The notes beneath the pieces were generated by a model. That model was not told the origin of the DNA, ran no database searches, and worked only from the letters and a program-made list of their open reading frames with translations. A DNA stretch of 64,000 nt from an uncultured Campylobacterales bacterium (GTDB lineage: Bacteria > Campylobacterota > Campylobacteria > Campylobacterales > Arcobacteraceae), in the NCBI GenBank assembly GCA_947503785.1, contig CANNFB010000001.1, forward strand, positions 366,415 through 430,414, written 5' to 3'. Below are positions 1 through 7,914 of this stretch, piece by piece. The translations under genes were made by a program, and so were the position numbers. Every line of letters starts with the position of its first letter. Position 1 is the first letter of the stretch.

Positions 1-31
1 CATTATTTGCTATTGAATATAAGTTATCCAT
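1..31 (-). CDS. possible 5' end of a gene running off the left edge
   Basis: An ATG on the minus strand at 31 opens ten codons (M D N L Y S I A N N) that stay open to the window edge; a second in-frame or out-of-frame ATG lies at 3. It is downstream of the RNase H gene on the same strand. In Campylobacter the gene after rnhA is rnc (RNase III), so that is a guess from gene order only. Too little sequence is present to identify it, and no good ribosome binding site is visible. Confidence 0.3.
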   Translation of the reverse strand, partial: MDNLYSIANN

Positions 32-60
32 CACTTTTAAGTTTAAATAAAAATTCTCAT

Positions 61-552
61 TCATGATAATTCTTCTTCTTTTAAATATTCACGTAAAGCC
101 CTTCGTGAAGCTTTATCTACAAGATTAAATAGTTTATCTATTTCATCTTTTTGGCTTGACTTTTTATGACCTTCAACTTTTATAAAAGTATAACTTGTCT
201 TCTCTTTTATATTATCTGTCATTTTATAAAATCTTTTATAAAGCTCATGATTTTTAACTATTTTTCCTGTACTTGTCTTATAGTTATTTGATTCGAGTTT
301 TTCTCTTCTTTTTTCTAAGCCTAAAATGTTTTGACAGTCAGTATATATTAGAATCTCTTCTTTATTAAATTTCAAATCATCTAGTGCCCAAAGCAAAACT
401 TGAAGTTCTAATTTAGTAGAAGAAGTATCTTCAAACTTCTTCATTTTAATATCTTGGGTTAATAGCTTATCATCATAAATAAAATAAGCACCAAAGCCTA
501 TTTTTCTTTGGGGATTAACACTTCCATCGCAAAATAATATTATTTTATCCAT
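61..552 (-). CDS. rnhA: ribonuclease HI-like protein
   Basis: A 163-residue RNase H fold protein that would cut RNA in RNA:DNA hybrids such as replication primers and R-loops. The catalytic acidic set is visible: D9 in FCDGS, E49 in KLELQ, D72 in IYTD and D146 in NLVDKASR, with H129 in EGHK as the usual catalytic-loop histidine. Length matches single-domain bacterial RNase HI. It is the first of a minus-strand run; a ribosome site (AAAGAGG) precedes the ATG at 552. The family assignment is sound; the name rnhA rests on motif and size, since divergent RNase H-like paralogues exist. Confidence 0.85.
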   Translation of the reverse strand: MDKIILFCDGSVNPQRKIGFGAYFIYDDKLLTQDIKMKKFEDTSSTKLELQVLLWALDDLKFNKEEILIYTDCQNILGLEKRREKLESNNYKTSTGKIVKNHELYKRFYKMTDNIKEKTSYTFIKVEGHKKSSQKDEIDKLFNLVDKASRRALREYLKEEELS

Positions 553-596
553 TATATTCCTCTTTAAAGTCTTATAATAACATTATAAAGCTATTT

Positions 597-1217
597 TTAT
601 TTTATTGAACTTTCAAAAAAACTTTTTAGTTGTTGATTAAATTCTTTTGAATTATCACAAGGTAATAATGCATCACCAATACAAACATCACAATTAAAGG
701 GAACAAACAAAGCTTCACCTTTTGGTAATGAGTTTCCTAAGCCTTCCATATGTACAGGAACAACCGGAGTATCGATTCTGTCTTTAATCATATAATAAAG
801 ACCTTTTTTTAAACGACTTATTTCTTCAGGTTTCCCTCTACTCCCTTCTGGAAATAGTATTAAAACATCTCCATTATCTAAAGCTTCATAGGACTCTTTA
901 AATAATTCTTCTGGTGATGCTGAACCTGATCTATCAAGTGGAATAATTCCAATACAATTTATAGAAATCCATGAGGTGATTTTGTTTTTCATAAAATAAT
1001 CAGCCGCAGCAACTGGCCTAATTTTATGAATTTGATTTAGTGGATATAAGCTCATAATAACCATAGTATCAAGGTGACTATTATGATTTGGTGCGATTAT
1101 TGAACCCTTTCCAAATGGTAGTTTTTCTCTATTTTTTATATTTAAACCCAAAATTACAAATACAATAGGACGTATAATAACTGCAAAAAACAGTATTTTT
1201 ATTATTCTACTTTTCAT
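597..1217 (-). CDS. PlsC-like lysophospholipid acyltransferase
   Basis: A 206-residue 1-acyl-glycerol-3-phosphate acyltransferase-family protein of the inner membrane. Motif I is the NHNSHLD stretch (HX4D, residues about 44-50) and motif III is LFPEGSRG (about 121-128); an N-terminal hydrophobic segment precedes motif I. It starts 2 bp after the stop of the CdsA-like gene, so the two are translated together. The linked cytidylyltransferase and CDP-alcohol transferase suggest it supplies or remodels the phosphatidate they use. It need not be the housekeeping PlsC, which is usually elsewhere in these genomes, so no symbol is given. Confidence 0.85.
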   Translation of the reverse strand: MKSRIIKILFFAVIIRPIVFVILGLNIKNREKLPFGKGSIIAPNHNSHLDTMVIMSLYPLNQIHKIRPVAAADYFMKNKITSWISINCIGIIPLDRSGSASPEELFKESYEALDNGDVLILFPEGSRGKPEEISRLKKGLYYMIKDRIDTPVVPVHMEGLGNSLPKGEALFVPFNCDVCIGDALLPCDNSKEFNQQLKSFFESSIK

Positions 1218-1219
1218 AA

Positions 1220-2152
1220 TTAATACTGCACATAATATAAAAGGTGAAAGAAAATAGGTGCTGTGTAAAGTAAACTATCTAACCTATCTAAGATTCCACC
1301 GTGTCCTGGAATTAAAGTACCAGTATCTTTTATCTTTATATCTCTTTTTAAACTTGAAATTACTACATCTCCAAAGAAACCAAACACAGAGATTAAAAAT
1401 CCAGCTAAAAATCCATATAACATATCTAATGATGTTAAATAAGGAGCAATTAATCCAGAGATTAAAGTAACAGTTACAACACCACCAAGGAAACCTTCCC
1501 ATGTTTTATTTGGACTAACTTTAGGAATAATTTTATGCTTACCAAATAACTTACCAAAGACATATTGCGAAACATCATTAAACTGTGTCATAAAAAGTAA
1601 AAATAAAACAGGCCCAATACTTCCAGCAAGATTGTTTTGAACAGGTAAAGTTAATAAATAAGCAATATGACTAATACTAAAAACAGTAAGCATAGCAGCC
1701 CAGTGAATAACACTAGCAGAGTTTATAAAACCATCAGTTTCCCCAATAATTACAAGTCTAATTGGTATAAATAAAAATAAAAAGATAGGAATAAAGATGA
1801 TAAACATTCCATACCACTCAATACTTACCCAATAGTACTGCAAAGGAATAGATAAATAAACCCAAAATATTGCTCGTCTATCTACATGTCTAATTGAAAT
1901 AATTGATAAAAATTCTTTAAGAGCTAAAAATGAAAGAAAAGCAAAAAAAACAATTGCAGTTTGTGAGCTAAAACTAAGTGAGATAAAAACAATAGCAATC
2001 ATCCACCACCAAGATTTTATTCTAAGTTTTAACTCAGTGTAATCTACTTCTTTATTAGAATTTTGCTTATATAAATATATAAGAGTTGATATAACTAATA
2101 CAAGTACAACTGCGAACATTGCATTTAGTGAATTTTGTTCTATATTAAACAT
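1220..2152 (-). CDS. CdsA-family phosphatidate cytidylyltransferase
   Basis: A 310-residue polytopic membrane protein that would make CDP-diacylglycerol from phosphatidate and CTP. The family signature is clear: SPNKTWEGFLGG near residues 211-222 and, at the C terminus, PGHGGILDRLDSLLY (about 283-297) with the metal-binding aspartates. About eight hydrophobic helices can be seen. It lies 1 bp from the CDP-alcohol phosphatidyltransferase upstream and 2 bp from the acyltransferase downstream. This arrangement, apart from the dxr/frr region where cdsA commonly lies, suggests a second copy resembling the E. coli ynbA-ynbB pair; that reading is inference. Confidence 0.88.
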   Translation of the reverse strand: MFNIEQNSLNAMFAVVLVLVISTLIYLYKQNSNKEVDYTELKLRIKSWWWMIAIVFISLSFSSQTAIVFFAFLSFLALKEFLSIISIRHVDRRAIFWVYLSIPLQYYWVSIEWYGMFIIFIPIFLFLFIPIRLVIIGETDGFINSASVIHWAAMLTVFSISHIAYLLTLPVQNNLAGSIGPVLFLLFMTQFNDVSQYVFGKLFGKHKIIPKVSPNKTWEGFLGGVVTVTLISGLIAPYLTSLDMLYGFLAGFLISVFGFFGDVVISSLKRDIKIKDTGTLIPGHGGILDRLDSLLYTAPIFFHLLYYVQY

Positions 2153-2153
2153 T

Positions 2154-2807
2154 TTATTTACCTTCTAAAGTTTTATATATAAAATAAGTACGATTTAATA
2201 CAGTTAATAAAGAACCAATTGTAATTATTAGAAGTGCCATAAAAAGTACGTAATTTTGATCAAACATCATACTTTCAAAAATACTAAAAACTAATGAAAA
2301 AGTTAATACAGCCATTCTATGTTGTTTTGCCATTGGGCCGTTAAAACATGCCCCTGCATTCATACTAGATCCTAATACTCTTATATATGCAGTCATCATT
2401 GCAAATAGTGCTCCTAAATATCCTAGTTCGACAGAAAAAGAAAAACTTGTAAGTGAATATCCAAGGGCTATAAATAAAATAGAATCAGAAACTCTATCAG
2501 GAATATCATTGTAAAGTTCACCTGATTTTGTGCTTTTCCCACCTTCTAAAGCAACCATTCCATCAAATAGATTACATAAAAGCCTCATTTGAATAAATAG
2601 TGCTGCTAAAATTGGAAATAAAAACTCTTGATAAGAACTAGCAGATGGGATTAATAAAATAAATATAGCAGCAATTATACTAAAAACTATACTTGCTATA
2701 GAAATTTGATTTGGTGTTATATCTTTTTTACTTAAGTAACTTGCAATATTTTTTGACCATGTAGCACCTCGTACTTTAAGAGGTCTTCTTTGCTCTTCAT
2801 TTGACAT
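2154..2807 (-). CDS. CDP-alcohol phosphatidyltransferase (YnbA-like)
   Basis: An integral membrane transferase of 217 residues using the start at 2807, chosen because AAGGAAAAATAAT precedes that ATG; a longer reading frame adds 23 residues but overlaps the upstream gene. The CDP-OH-P-transf motif is present as LFDGMVA, then SGELYNDIPDRVSD, with four spaced aspartates. The canonical arginine after DGxxA is replaced by leucine (DGMVALEGG), as in YnbA-like proteins. The acceptor alcohol cannot be read from the sequence. It lies directly before the CdsA-like gene, which makes its CDP-diacylglycerol substrate, so a dedicated headgroup pathway is likely. Confidence 0.82.
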   Translation of the reverse strand: MSNEEQRRPLKVRGATWSKNIASYLSKKDITPNQISIASIVFSIIAAIFILLIPSASSYQEFLFPILAALFIQMRLLCNLFDGMVALEGGKSTKSGELYNDIPDRVSDSILFIALGYSLTSFSFSVELGYLGALFAMMTAYIRVLGSSMNAGACFNGPMAKQHRMAVLTFSLVFSIFESMMFDQNYVLFMALLIITIGSLLTVLNRTYFIYKTLEGK

Positions 2808-2808
2808 A

Positions 2809-3189
2809 TTATTTTTCCTTTTTTTTAGTATAATTTGAAATTTTTCTTGTTGTAAATAGTGTAAAGATAAATGCAACTATTACAGTTGGAAGTACTGTTA
2901 TAAATATATTTTCAGTATTAATAAACAAATGAATTCCTATTACAAAAGATGAAGTTATAAAAACAGTAATAACAGATGGTAATATAAAATAAAATTTATT
3001 TTCTGGAAATAAATCATAAAAATATTCTATGATTTTTATCATCACTAGTGTTATAATAAAACTAGCAATTCCTTGAGCAAATGCTGATATAAAACTATTT
3101 GAACTATTTATATTCATAAAATAAGCCCAAGTTCCCCAAAGAACAAATGCTAATATTGCAGATGTATAGTTATATGATTTTAAAGACAT
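2809..3189 (-). CDS. small four-helix membrane protein, function unknown
   Basis: A 126-residue protein with about four hydrophobic segments (near residues 8-25, 33-53, 68-86 and 95-113) and a basic lysine-rich tail. I do not recognise a family with certainty. It is first in the lipid operon: its stop at 2809 is followed after 1 bp by the start of the CDP-alcohol transferase at 2807, so coupled translation and a role in the same membrane process are likely. No catalytic motif is apparent. Confidence 0.65.
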   Translation of the reverse strand: MSLKSYNYTSAILAFVLWGTWAYFMNINSSNSFISAFAQGIASFIITLVMIKIIEYFYDLFPENKFYFILPSVITVFITSSFVIGIHLFINTENIFITVLPTVIVAFIFTLFTTRKISNYTKKKEK

Positions 3190-3197
3190 TATTTTTA

Positions 3198-3638
3198 TTA
3201 TTTAAAATTTGAGAATCTATGTGTTGCAAAAGTTGAATGACATTTTACACATGAGTTTGTCATTTGATTAAAATACATATTTACATCTTTTATATCTTCA
3301 AACTCTGCTGCACTTGCTAACTTACCAGCAGTAGCATGAAAAGTTTTATCTTGTGTAATAAACTCTTTTGAAACAGTTGTATGTAATTCATGTTTTTGTT
3401 CTTGAGTTAATTTTTTTTTCAAAATAAAACTATTTTTTATTCCTGTTGCTTCTTTTTCTATAGCTTCATAGTTTCCTGCAATCATATTTGAAAATATATT
3501 TTTCATACTAATTTCTACGGCAATCATTTCTTGAGATAATAAAGTTTTAAGACCAGATGATAATTTTGTAACCTCATCACTAGTATTACTTGCTATTAAA
3601 CTTGAGGCAATACATATTGCTATTATTGATTTTTTCAT
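3198..3638 (-). CDS. periplasmic c-type cytochrome, cytochrome c'-like
   Basis: A 146-residue exported protein with a signal peptide (MKKSIIAICIASSLIA) and one haem-binding CVKCH motif very near the C terminus. The rest is predicted alpha-helical. A C-terminal CxxCH behind a helical bundle is the layout of cytochrome c' or c-556-type proteins, which bind small gases or carry electrons; which of these applies cannot be told. It ends 8 bp before the small membrane protein gene, so it may head the same transcript. A second, unrelated short cytochrome lies at 46964-47407. Confidence 0.75.
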   Translation of the reverse strand: MKKSIIAICIASSLIASNTSDEVTKLSSGLKTLLSQEMIAVEISMKNIFSNMIAGNYEAIEKEATGIKNSFILKKKLTQEQKHELHTTVSKEFITQDKTFHATAGKLASAAEFEDIKDVNMYFNQMTNSCVKCHSTFATHRFSNFK

Positions 3639-3690
3639 TTATTTTCCTTGTATTTTCTAATCTAGTTAAGAACTATTAAGTTTTAATTAT

Positions 3691-4872
3691 TCACAATTCT
3701 CGCTCTAATACTCTAATTTTAGATAATAACTCATCTTTATCAACATAACAACCTTGTAAATGACGATCTCCACTTTCTAAATCAAAAGCATTACGTGAAT
3801 GAAGTATTCTACGATTATCAAAAACTATTAAATCGCCTGCATTAAGACGATATGAAAATTGGAATTTTTCATCTCTTGTTAATAAGATAAATTGGCGATA
3901 AGCACGATAAAGAATCTGCATATTTTCTGCTGGAACATCAATAGGACCTCGCAAAAAGTTAGCCAATCTAATCTCTATTATCTTACCATTATGATCAGTT
4001 ATAATCATAGGACTATCAAATCTATAATCACTTGCTTTATCTTTATTATAAAAAGACATAGGTAATTTAGTTAATGCTTTATAATCATCATTAAAATTAT
4101 CCCGCATATACTCTGCAATTTTAAAACCATCTACAAATATTGATTCTCCCCCACTCGCATCATTAATTAAACAATGTAAAAACTGTAATCCAGGTTGTAA
4201 TTCTCTAGTAGGTAGATCTGTGTGTAAAGGCAATCGTAAAGTAGTATAAGCAGCAGAATTTGCATTTGCTTTAGATACTACATCAAATACAGTACCAAAA
4301 TTTGTTTTACGTATAAACGAAATACGTTCAGCAACTTTTTGTACAGTTTTAAGTTTATTTTCTACATTTTCAATTTTACTTATTCCAAAATCTCGCAAAT
4401 CATATAACCAACTTAATAATGATTTATCATCATTCATAATAGATTTATACTCATAAATTGGCAGTTGTTTATCTATTTTATTCTTATCCCATACTTTTGG
4501 TAATAAAATTCGATTCTCTCTAGCTTTTTGGCTATAACAATGCTGTTTTAACCAAGCAGGATGATAACTACTTTCATGTCCTTCGTAATCCCATATAATA
4601 TTAATCATATTATCACTTGTTAATTCAACACTATTTGGTTTTATATCAAAAGGAACATCACAAATCTCAAATACTTGCTCTTTACTTAGATTTGTAACGC
4701 ATTTATCACAATCACAATTATCTCTAAGCCATAAAAAGTGATAATCACTTTTATCACCGTTATCCCAATCAACAGTTAATGTTTTGTCATCATAATAAAC
4801 ACTCTCAGGATTAAATTCTGTTTTATAGACGCTATAACCATTGATATAATAGTCACTTTTATTTTGTACCAT
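3691..4872 (-). CDS. gamma-butyrobetaine hydroxylase-like Fe(II)/2-oxoglutarate dioxygenase
   Basis: A 393-residue two-domain protein. The N-terminal domain is the GBBH/DUF971 type with a zinc site, C53-x-C55-x2-C58 and H111, matching the Cys3-His set of gamma-butyrobetaine dioxygenase. The C-terminal TauD/TfdA domain has the iron triad H217, D219 and H358 (LHTD and ILHSR). The family hydroxylates gamma-butyrobetaine to L-carnitine, with 2-oxoglutarate and oxygen as cosubstrates. No other carnitine gene is nearby, so the substrate could be a related betaine. It lies between Mrr and the cytochrome, 30 bp after the Mrr stop, on the same strand. Confidence 0.82.
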   Translation of the reverse strand: MVQNKSDYYINGYSVYKTEFNPESVYYDDKTLTVDWDNGDKSDYHFLWLRDNCDCDKCVTNLSKEQVFEICDVPFDIKPNSVELTSDNMINIIWDYEGHESSYHPAWLKQHCYSQKARENRILLPKVWDKNKIDKQLPIYEYKSIMNDDKSLLSWLYDLRDFGISKIENVENKLKTVQKVAERISFIRKTNFGTVFDVVSKANANSAAYTTLRLPLHTDLPTRELQPGLQFLHCLINDASGGESIFVDGFKIAEYMRDNFNDDYKALTKLPMSFYNKDKASDYRFDSPMIITDHNGKIIEIRLANFLRGPIDVPAENMQILYRAYRQFILLTRDEKFQFSYRLNAGDLIVFDNRRILHSRNAFDLESGDRHLQGCYVDKDELLSKIRVLEREL

Positions 4873-4902
4873 TTTGTATCCTGAAATATTTTTAATTTTT
4901 TA

Positions 4903-5793
4903 CTATTCAAAAAAATCATTATCTAATTCTTTTACTTCATATACAGTTTTTACTTGAACACCCACTTTATATTGGTACATTAAATCTACTAATTTGGTAC
5001 CATCAACTAATATAATTGAATGGTGCGCTTCTCTTGCTTTTTTAATTGCCCCATTATCAAATGTTGATGTTGTAATAAAAATACCTTTGCTAGTATCTCC
5101 ACTCATTGCTCCAATAAAATTTCTTATATCTTTTTCACGTACTTTATCTTCATTATAACGTTTAGCTTGAGTATAAATTTTTTCAAGTCCAAGCTTATCT
5201 TCATTTATAATTCCATCGATTCCACCATCACCTGACTTTGGAGTCTCAACAAAATCTCCATAGCCCATGTTTTTGAGAAGAATAAGAATTACTTTTTCAA
5301 AATAATAAGGATCAGTTTCTTTTAATTTTTCTAAAAGCTCATTCTTTAATTCTCTTTCAATTGTAGAAAACCCTGAATCAATTAAATCTTGTGGTGAAGA
5401 ATTTTCTATATTAGTTTCCTCAAATATAAGATCTTGTTCTTTTTTATTTTTTACAGATTCTCTATGATTTTTAAAATCATTGTCATTTTTAAGGTCGGGA
5501 AGAGACAAACTTCCTTTTTTTAGAATCAATTTTCCCTTATCTGTAATTTGTACCATTCCTTTTTTTGGATAAGAAACAAATTTTGCCATTTTAAGATATG
5601 ACTTACCCCACAGAATTCTATCAAGTAAAACATTGGCACCCGTACTTGTTTTTTGATTAAGTAATTCTCGTGGTAAATCAGAATAATATTTACTAAGTAC
5701 TTCTAATGCTAGTTCTCTACCTTTAAGGGATTCTACAGTATTTAAAACTTTTAATATAGGTATGAATGCTTGATGATATTTTGGTATTTCCAT
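4903..5793 (-). CDS. mrr: Mrr-family (type IV-like) restriction endonuclease
   Basis: A 296-residue protein with the two-domain Mrr layout: an N-terminal winged-helix domain (about residues 1-95, Mrr_N) and a C-terminal PD-(D/E)xK nuclease domain. The active site is visible as SGDGGIDGII (about 186-195) followed by the YTQAKRY strand, i.e. D-(x)n-QAK. Mrr enzymes cut modified or foreign DNA. AAAGGAAGAAT precedes the ATG at 5793. The gene sits just outside the left direct repeat of the accessory island that carries an antirestriction gene at the other end, so it may be a resident defence gene or part of the same hotspot. Confidence 0.85.
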   Translation of the reverse strand: MEIPKYHQAFIPILKVLNTVESLKGRELALEVLSKYYSDLPRELLNQKTSTGANVLLDRILWGKSYLKMAKFVSYPKKGMVQITDKGKLILKKGSLSLPDLKNDNDFKNHRESVKNKKEQDLIFEETNIENSSPQDLIDSGFSTIERELKNELLEKLKETDPYYFEKVILILLKNMGYGDFVETPKSGDGGIDGIINEDKLGLEKIYTQAKRYNEDKVREKDIRNFIGAMSGDTSKGIFITTSTFDNGAIKKAREAHHSIILVDGTKLVDLMYQYKVGVQVKTVYEVKELDNDFFE

Positions 5794-5863
5794 ATTCTTC
5801 CTTTAGATATATATCTATAAGTTAATAACCATTATATAATATTAATTCTTATTCATAATAAAT

Positions 5864-5878
5864 AATATTACAAATTGT
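5864..5878 (+). repeat. left 15-bp direct repeat, candidate att site
   Basis: AATATTACAAATTGT here is identical to 15650-15664. Both copies are followed by a T-rich run and a near-identical 13-mer, TTTTAACAACTCC (5891) versus TTTTAACCACTCC (15670). The left copy is about 180 bp upstream of the tyrosine integrase and the right copy about 100 bp upstream of radA, where attL and attR of an inserted island would be expected. The composition is AT-rich, so chance is not fully excluded. Confidence 0.4.
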
Positions 5879-6001
5879 TATCTTTTTTCATTTTAACAAC
5901 TCCCTATTTTATGGGATGTTTACAAGAATTTAGCAATAAATTTTCAAATTTGTTGAAAAATATGGGTTAAAAGTGGAAACATTGATATCGTTTTATTAAA
6001 A

Positions 6002-6043
6002 TTGTTTTGTATCAAAACAACTTTTGGTTCCAAATTGGACCAA
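6002..6043. promoter_or_regulatory. two tandem palindromes upstream of the integrase
   Basis: TTGTTTTG-TAT-CAAAACAA (6002-6020, a perfect 8-bp inverted repeat) is followed at 6024-6043 by a second imperfect palindrome with TTGG and CCAA ends around CCAAATTGG. Both lie between the left repeat and the integrase start at 6062. They look like operator or integrase arm-binding sites. The rest of the 5794-6061 gap shows only AT-rich sequence and the left repeat. Confidence 0.4.
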
Positions 6044-6061
6044 ATTCAAAAGGTACAACAC

Positions 6062-7264
6062 ATGTCGAAAAAAGAATTTATCAGAAGAATACCTCAAGAG
6101 TATCAAAAACAATTAGAATTAACTAGGTTAAAAATAAGCCTAATTAAATGCAGAAATAAAACTGAAGTTGAAAAAGCTAAGATGTTTTTATATTTTCAAA
6201 GTGAAAAAATATTTGAGAATATAAATGATTATAACAAACTAAAAGCTAAATCTTTCCTAAAAAGCTCATTATATGAGTATTTACTAAATAATAGCAACCT
6301 TAATGTAAAATCACTATCTACTAAAATAGTAGAATCTATTGATATTATAACCGTTATTAATATAATGGATTTAGAGATGAAAAAAAGAAAAGTGATTTTT
6401 ATAAATCAACAAAAAGAGAAAAAGAAAGCTGGAGTTGATATCACTATCAAAAAAGATATGACGTATAATGCTTATGTTACTATTAAAAATCATCTACTAA
6501 GTTTTAAAGTTATTGTAGAAAAAGACTACAAAGAGCTTAAAAATGATGATTTTGAGGATTTCAAATACTTCTTATTGGAAAAAAATATCTCTCTTTCAAG
6601 TATTAGAAACTATTTTAAACACTTAAAAGCAATTTTTAATAGACTTATAGAATCAGATAAAATCACTTATAACCCTGTAAAAGTTCCAAGTGTAAAAAGT
6701 CTTGAAGATGATAAATTGATGTTTGATTATGATGAAATTACAACTATACTTGCCAATTTAGAAGATGAAGAGAGCCTAATATTTAAAACTTTACTTTATA
6801 CTGGTATGAGAATGGATGAACTCTCATCACTCAAAAAAGAAAATATAAAAAATGATTGCTTCTATTTTTTTGATAGTAAGAACTACTTTAAAAAAATAGT
6901 ACCTATTCACGCAAGTATTATTGCTGATATAAAAAATATCATGGATAATATCAATAGTAGCGATTATATTTTCAAAAATATACTCACAGGAACAACTAGA
7001 GTAGATAATATCAGAAACCCTTTAAACAATTTCTTTAAAGAGCTAGGTATTCAAAAAACTTTACACAAAACAAGAGCTACTTTTATCACTTATTTAAACT
7101 TTTATAATGAAAATTTTAACTCTAATGATATTAAGGTTTTAACTCATGCTTTAACAGGAGAAGATAATAAAAGTTATGTTGTTGCAAAAAATATTGAAAA
7201 ATTAAGAACCATTGTAAATAGCATTGATTTAAAAAAACTCCAAGAAATCGAAAAATTAATGTAA
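6062..7264 (+). CDS. tyrosine recombinase, island integrase
   Basis: A 400-residue site-specific recombinase from the start at 6062 (AAAAGGTACAACAC precedes this ATG; an in-frame ATG at 6002 falls inside the palindromes and is less likely). A SAM-like core-binding domain (NISLSSIRNYFKHLKAIFN) precedes the catalytic domain. Visible catalytic residues are the arginine of TGMRMDEL, the histidine and arginine of LHKTR, the histidine of LTHAL and the tyrosine of KSYVV. It is unlike the IntI at 13294 and lacks the IntI insertion. Its place next to the left repeat supports a role in island integration and excision. It converges on the HUH gene, with a terminator between them. Confidence 0.85.
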   Translation: MSKKEFIRRIPQEYQKQLELTRLKISLIKCRNKTEVEKAKMFLYFQSEKIFENINDYNKLKAKSFLKSSLYEYLLNNSNLNVKSLSTKIVESIDIITVINIMDLEMKKRKVIFINQQKEKKKAGVDITIKKDMTYNAYVTIKNHLLSFKVIVEKDYKELKNDDFEDFKYFLLEKNISLSSIRNYFKHLKAIFNRLIESDKITYNPVKVPSVKSLEDDKLMFDYDEITTILANLEDEESLIFKTLLYTGMRMDELSSLKKENIKNDCFYFFDSKNYFKKIVPIHASIIADIKNIMDNINSSDYIFKNILTGTTRVDNIRNPLNNFFKELGIQKTLHKTRATFITYLNFYNENFNSNDIKVLTHALTGEDNKSYVVAKNIEKLRTIVNSIDLKKLQEIEKLM

Positions 7265-7280
7265 TCCAAATTTTTCTTGT

Positions 7281-7319
7281 TAAAATAGAATTGTATTAGT
7301 CAATTACAATTCTATTTTA
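7281..7319. terminator. bidirectional terminator between integrase and HUH gene
   Basis: A perfect 15-bp inverted repeat, TAAAATAGAATTGTA and its complement, around a 9-nt loop. It lies between two convergent stop codons, with T-rich sequence on each strand. Confidence 0.6.
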
Positions 7320-7335
7320 TACTAAATTCAAACTA

Positions 7336-7767
7336 TCACTTTTTACTAACTCTTAAATTCTTTAATACCTCTCTAAATGACCTAGATTTTATATTAAAAT
7401 ACTTCTTATGTATTATATGATGTCCATCATGGATATAATCCAATAATCCTTTTAAATTATATACATTAGTAATAGAAGTATCATACTTTATAAAATCAAA
7501 CTCACTATTAGAAAATAGAATTAAATGAAGATGTTTTTTTCTTGGATGTGGATTTGATGCTTTTTTAAATTTCTTTAAAGTATTGCAATGCCAGCCATAT
7601 ACGAAAAATTTTTTATTATGTATATGTTCATATAGTGAGTTTATATAGTTATCAACATTAGCAAAGTTTGGAAATGTAACCACTACATGATATCTATATT
7701 TGTGTTTTGATTGTTTAGAGTACAAGTACTCTTCATCTTCAGTTCTAAAGTATTCATTGTAAATCAT
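7336..7767 (-). CDS. short HUH-endonuclease (Rep-like) protein
   Basis: A 143-residue protein with the three motifs of rolling-circle Rep/HUH nucleases: motif I YHVVVTFP (about 26-33), motif II KKHLHLILF with H79 and H81, and motif III LLDYIHDG with a candidate nucleophile Y111. It is only the nuclease domain, with no helicase domain. Motif III has histidine and aspartate where many Reps have lysine. AAAGGCTTACT precedes the ATG. It lies in an island with a separate MobV-like relaxase, so it may start rolling-circle replication of the excised element; transposase-type HUH function cannot be excluded. The family call comes from motifs only. Confidence 0.6.
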   Translation of the reverse strand: MIYNEYFRTEDEEYLYSKQSKHKYRYHVVVTFPNFANVDNYINSLYEHIHNKKFFVYGWHCNTLKKFKKASNPHPRKKHLHLILFSNSEFDFIKYDTSITNVYNLKGLLDYIHDGHHIIHKKYFNIKSRSFREVLKNLRVSKK

Positions 7768-7863
7768 AGTAAGCCTTTTATAAAATAGTATAAAAGATCT
7801 GATTTTAGAAATACATTTGGTTAAAATATAATCGTGTTAAAGCTTCGTAAACTTTTCAATCAG

Positions 7864-7887
7864 ACCTTAGTGTAAAAACACTAAGGT
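7864..7887. other. perfect 10-bp hairpin between relaxase and HUH gene
   Basis: ACCTTAGTGT and ACACTAAGGT around an AAAA loop. It follows the relaxase stop (7915) but lacks a clear T tract on the minus strand, so it is a weak terminator. A stem of this kind upstream of a Rep-like gene could instead be a nick-site hairpin (double-strand origin). The remainder of the 147-bp gap holds the HUH gene's upstream sequence. Confidence 0.4.
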
Positions 7888-7914
7888 TCATTTTAAGTAG
7901 ATCATATTTACTTT

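Noticed and set aside
1258..1502. Reading frames of about 70 residues on both strands inside the CdsA-like gene
   Set aside because: Shadows of a gene with clear family motifs.
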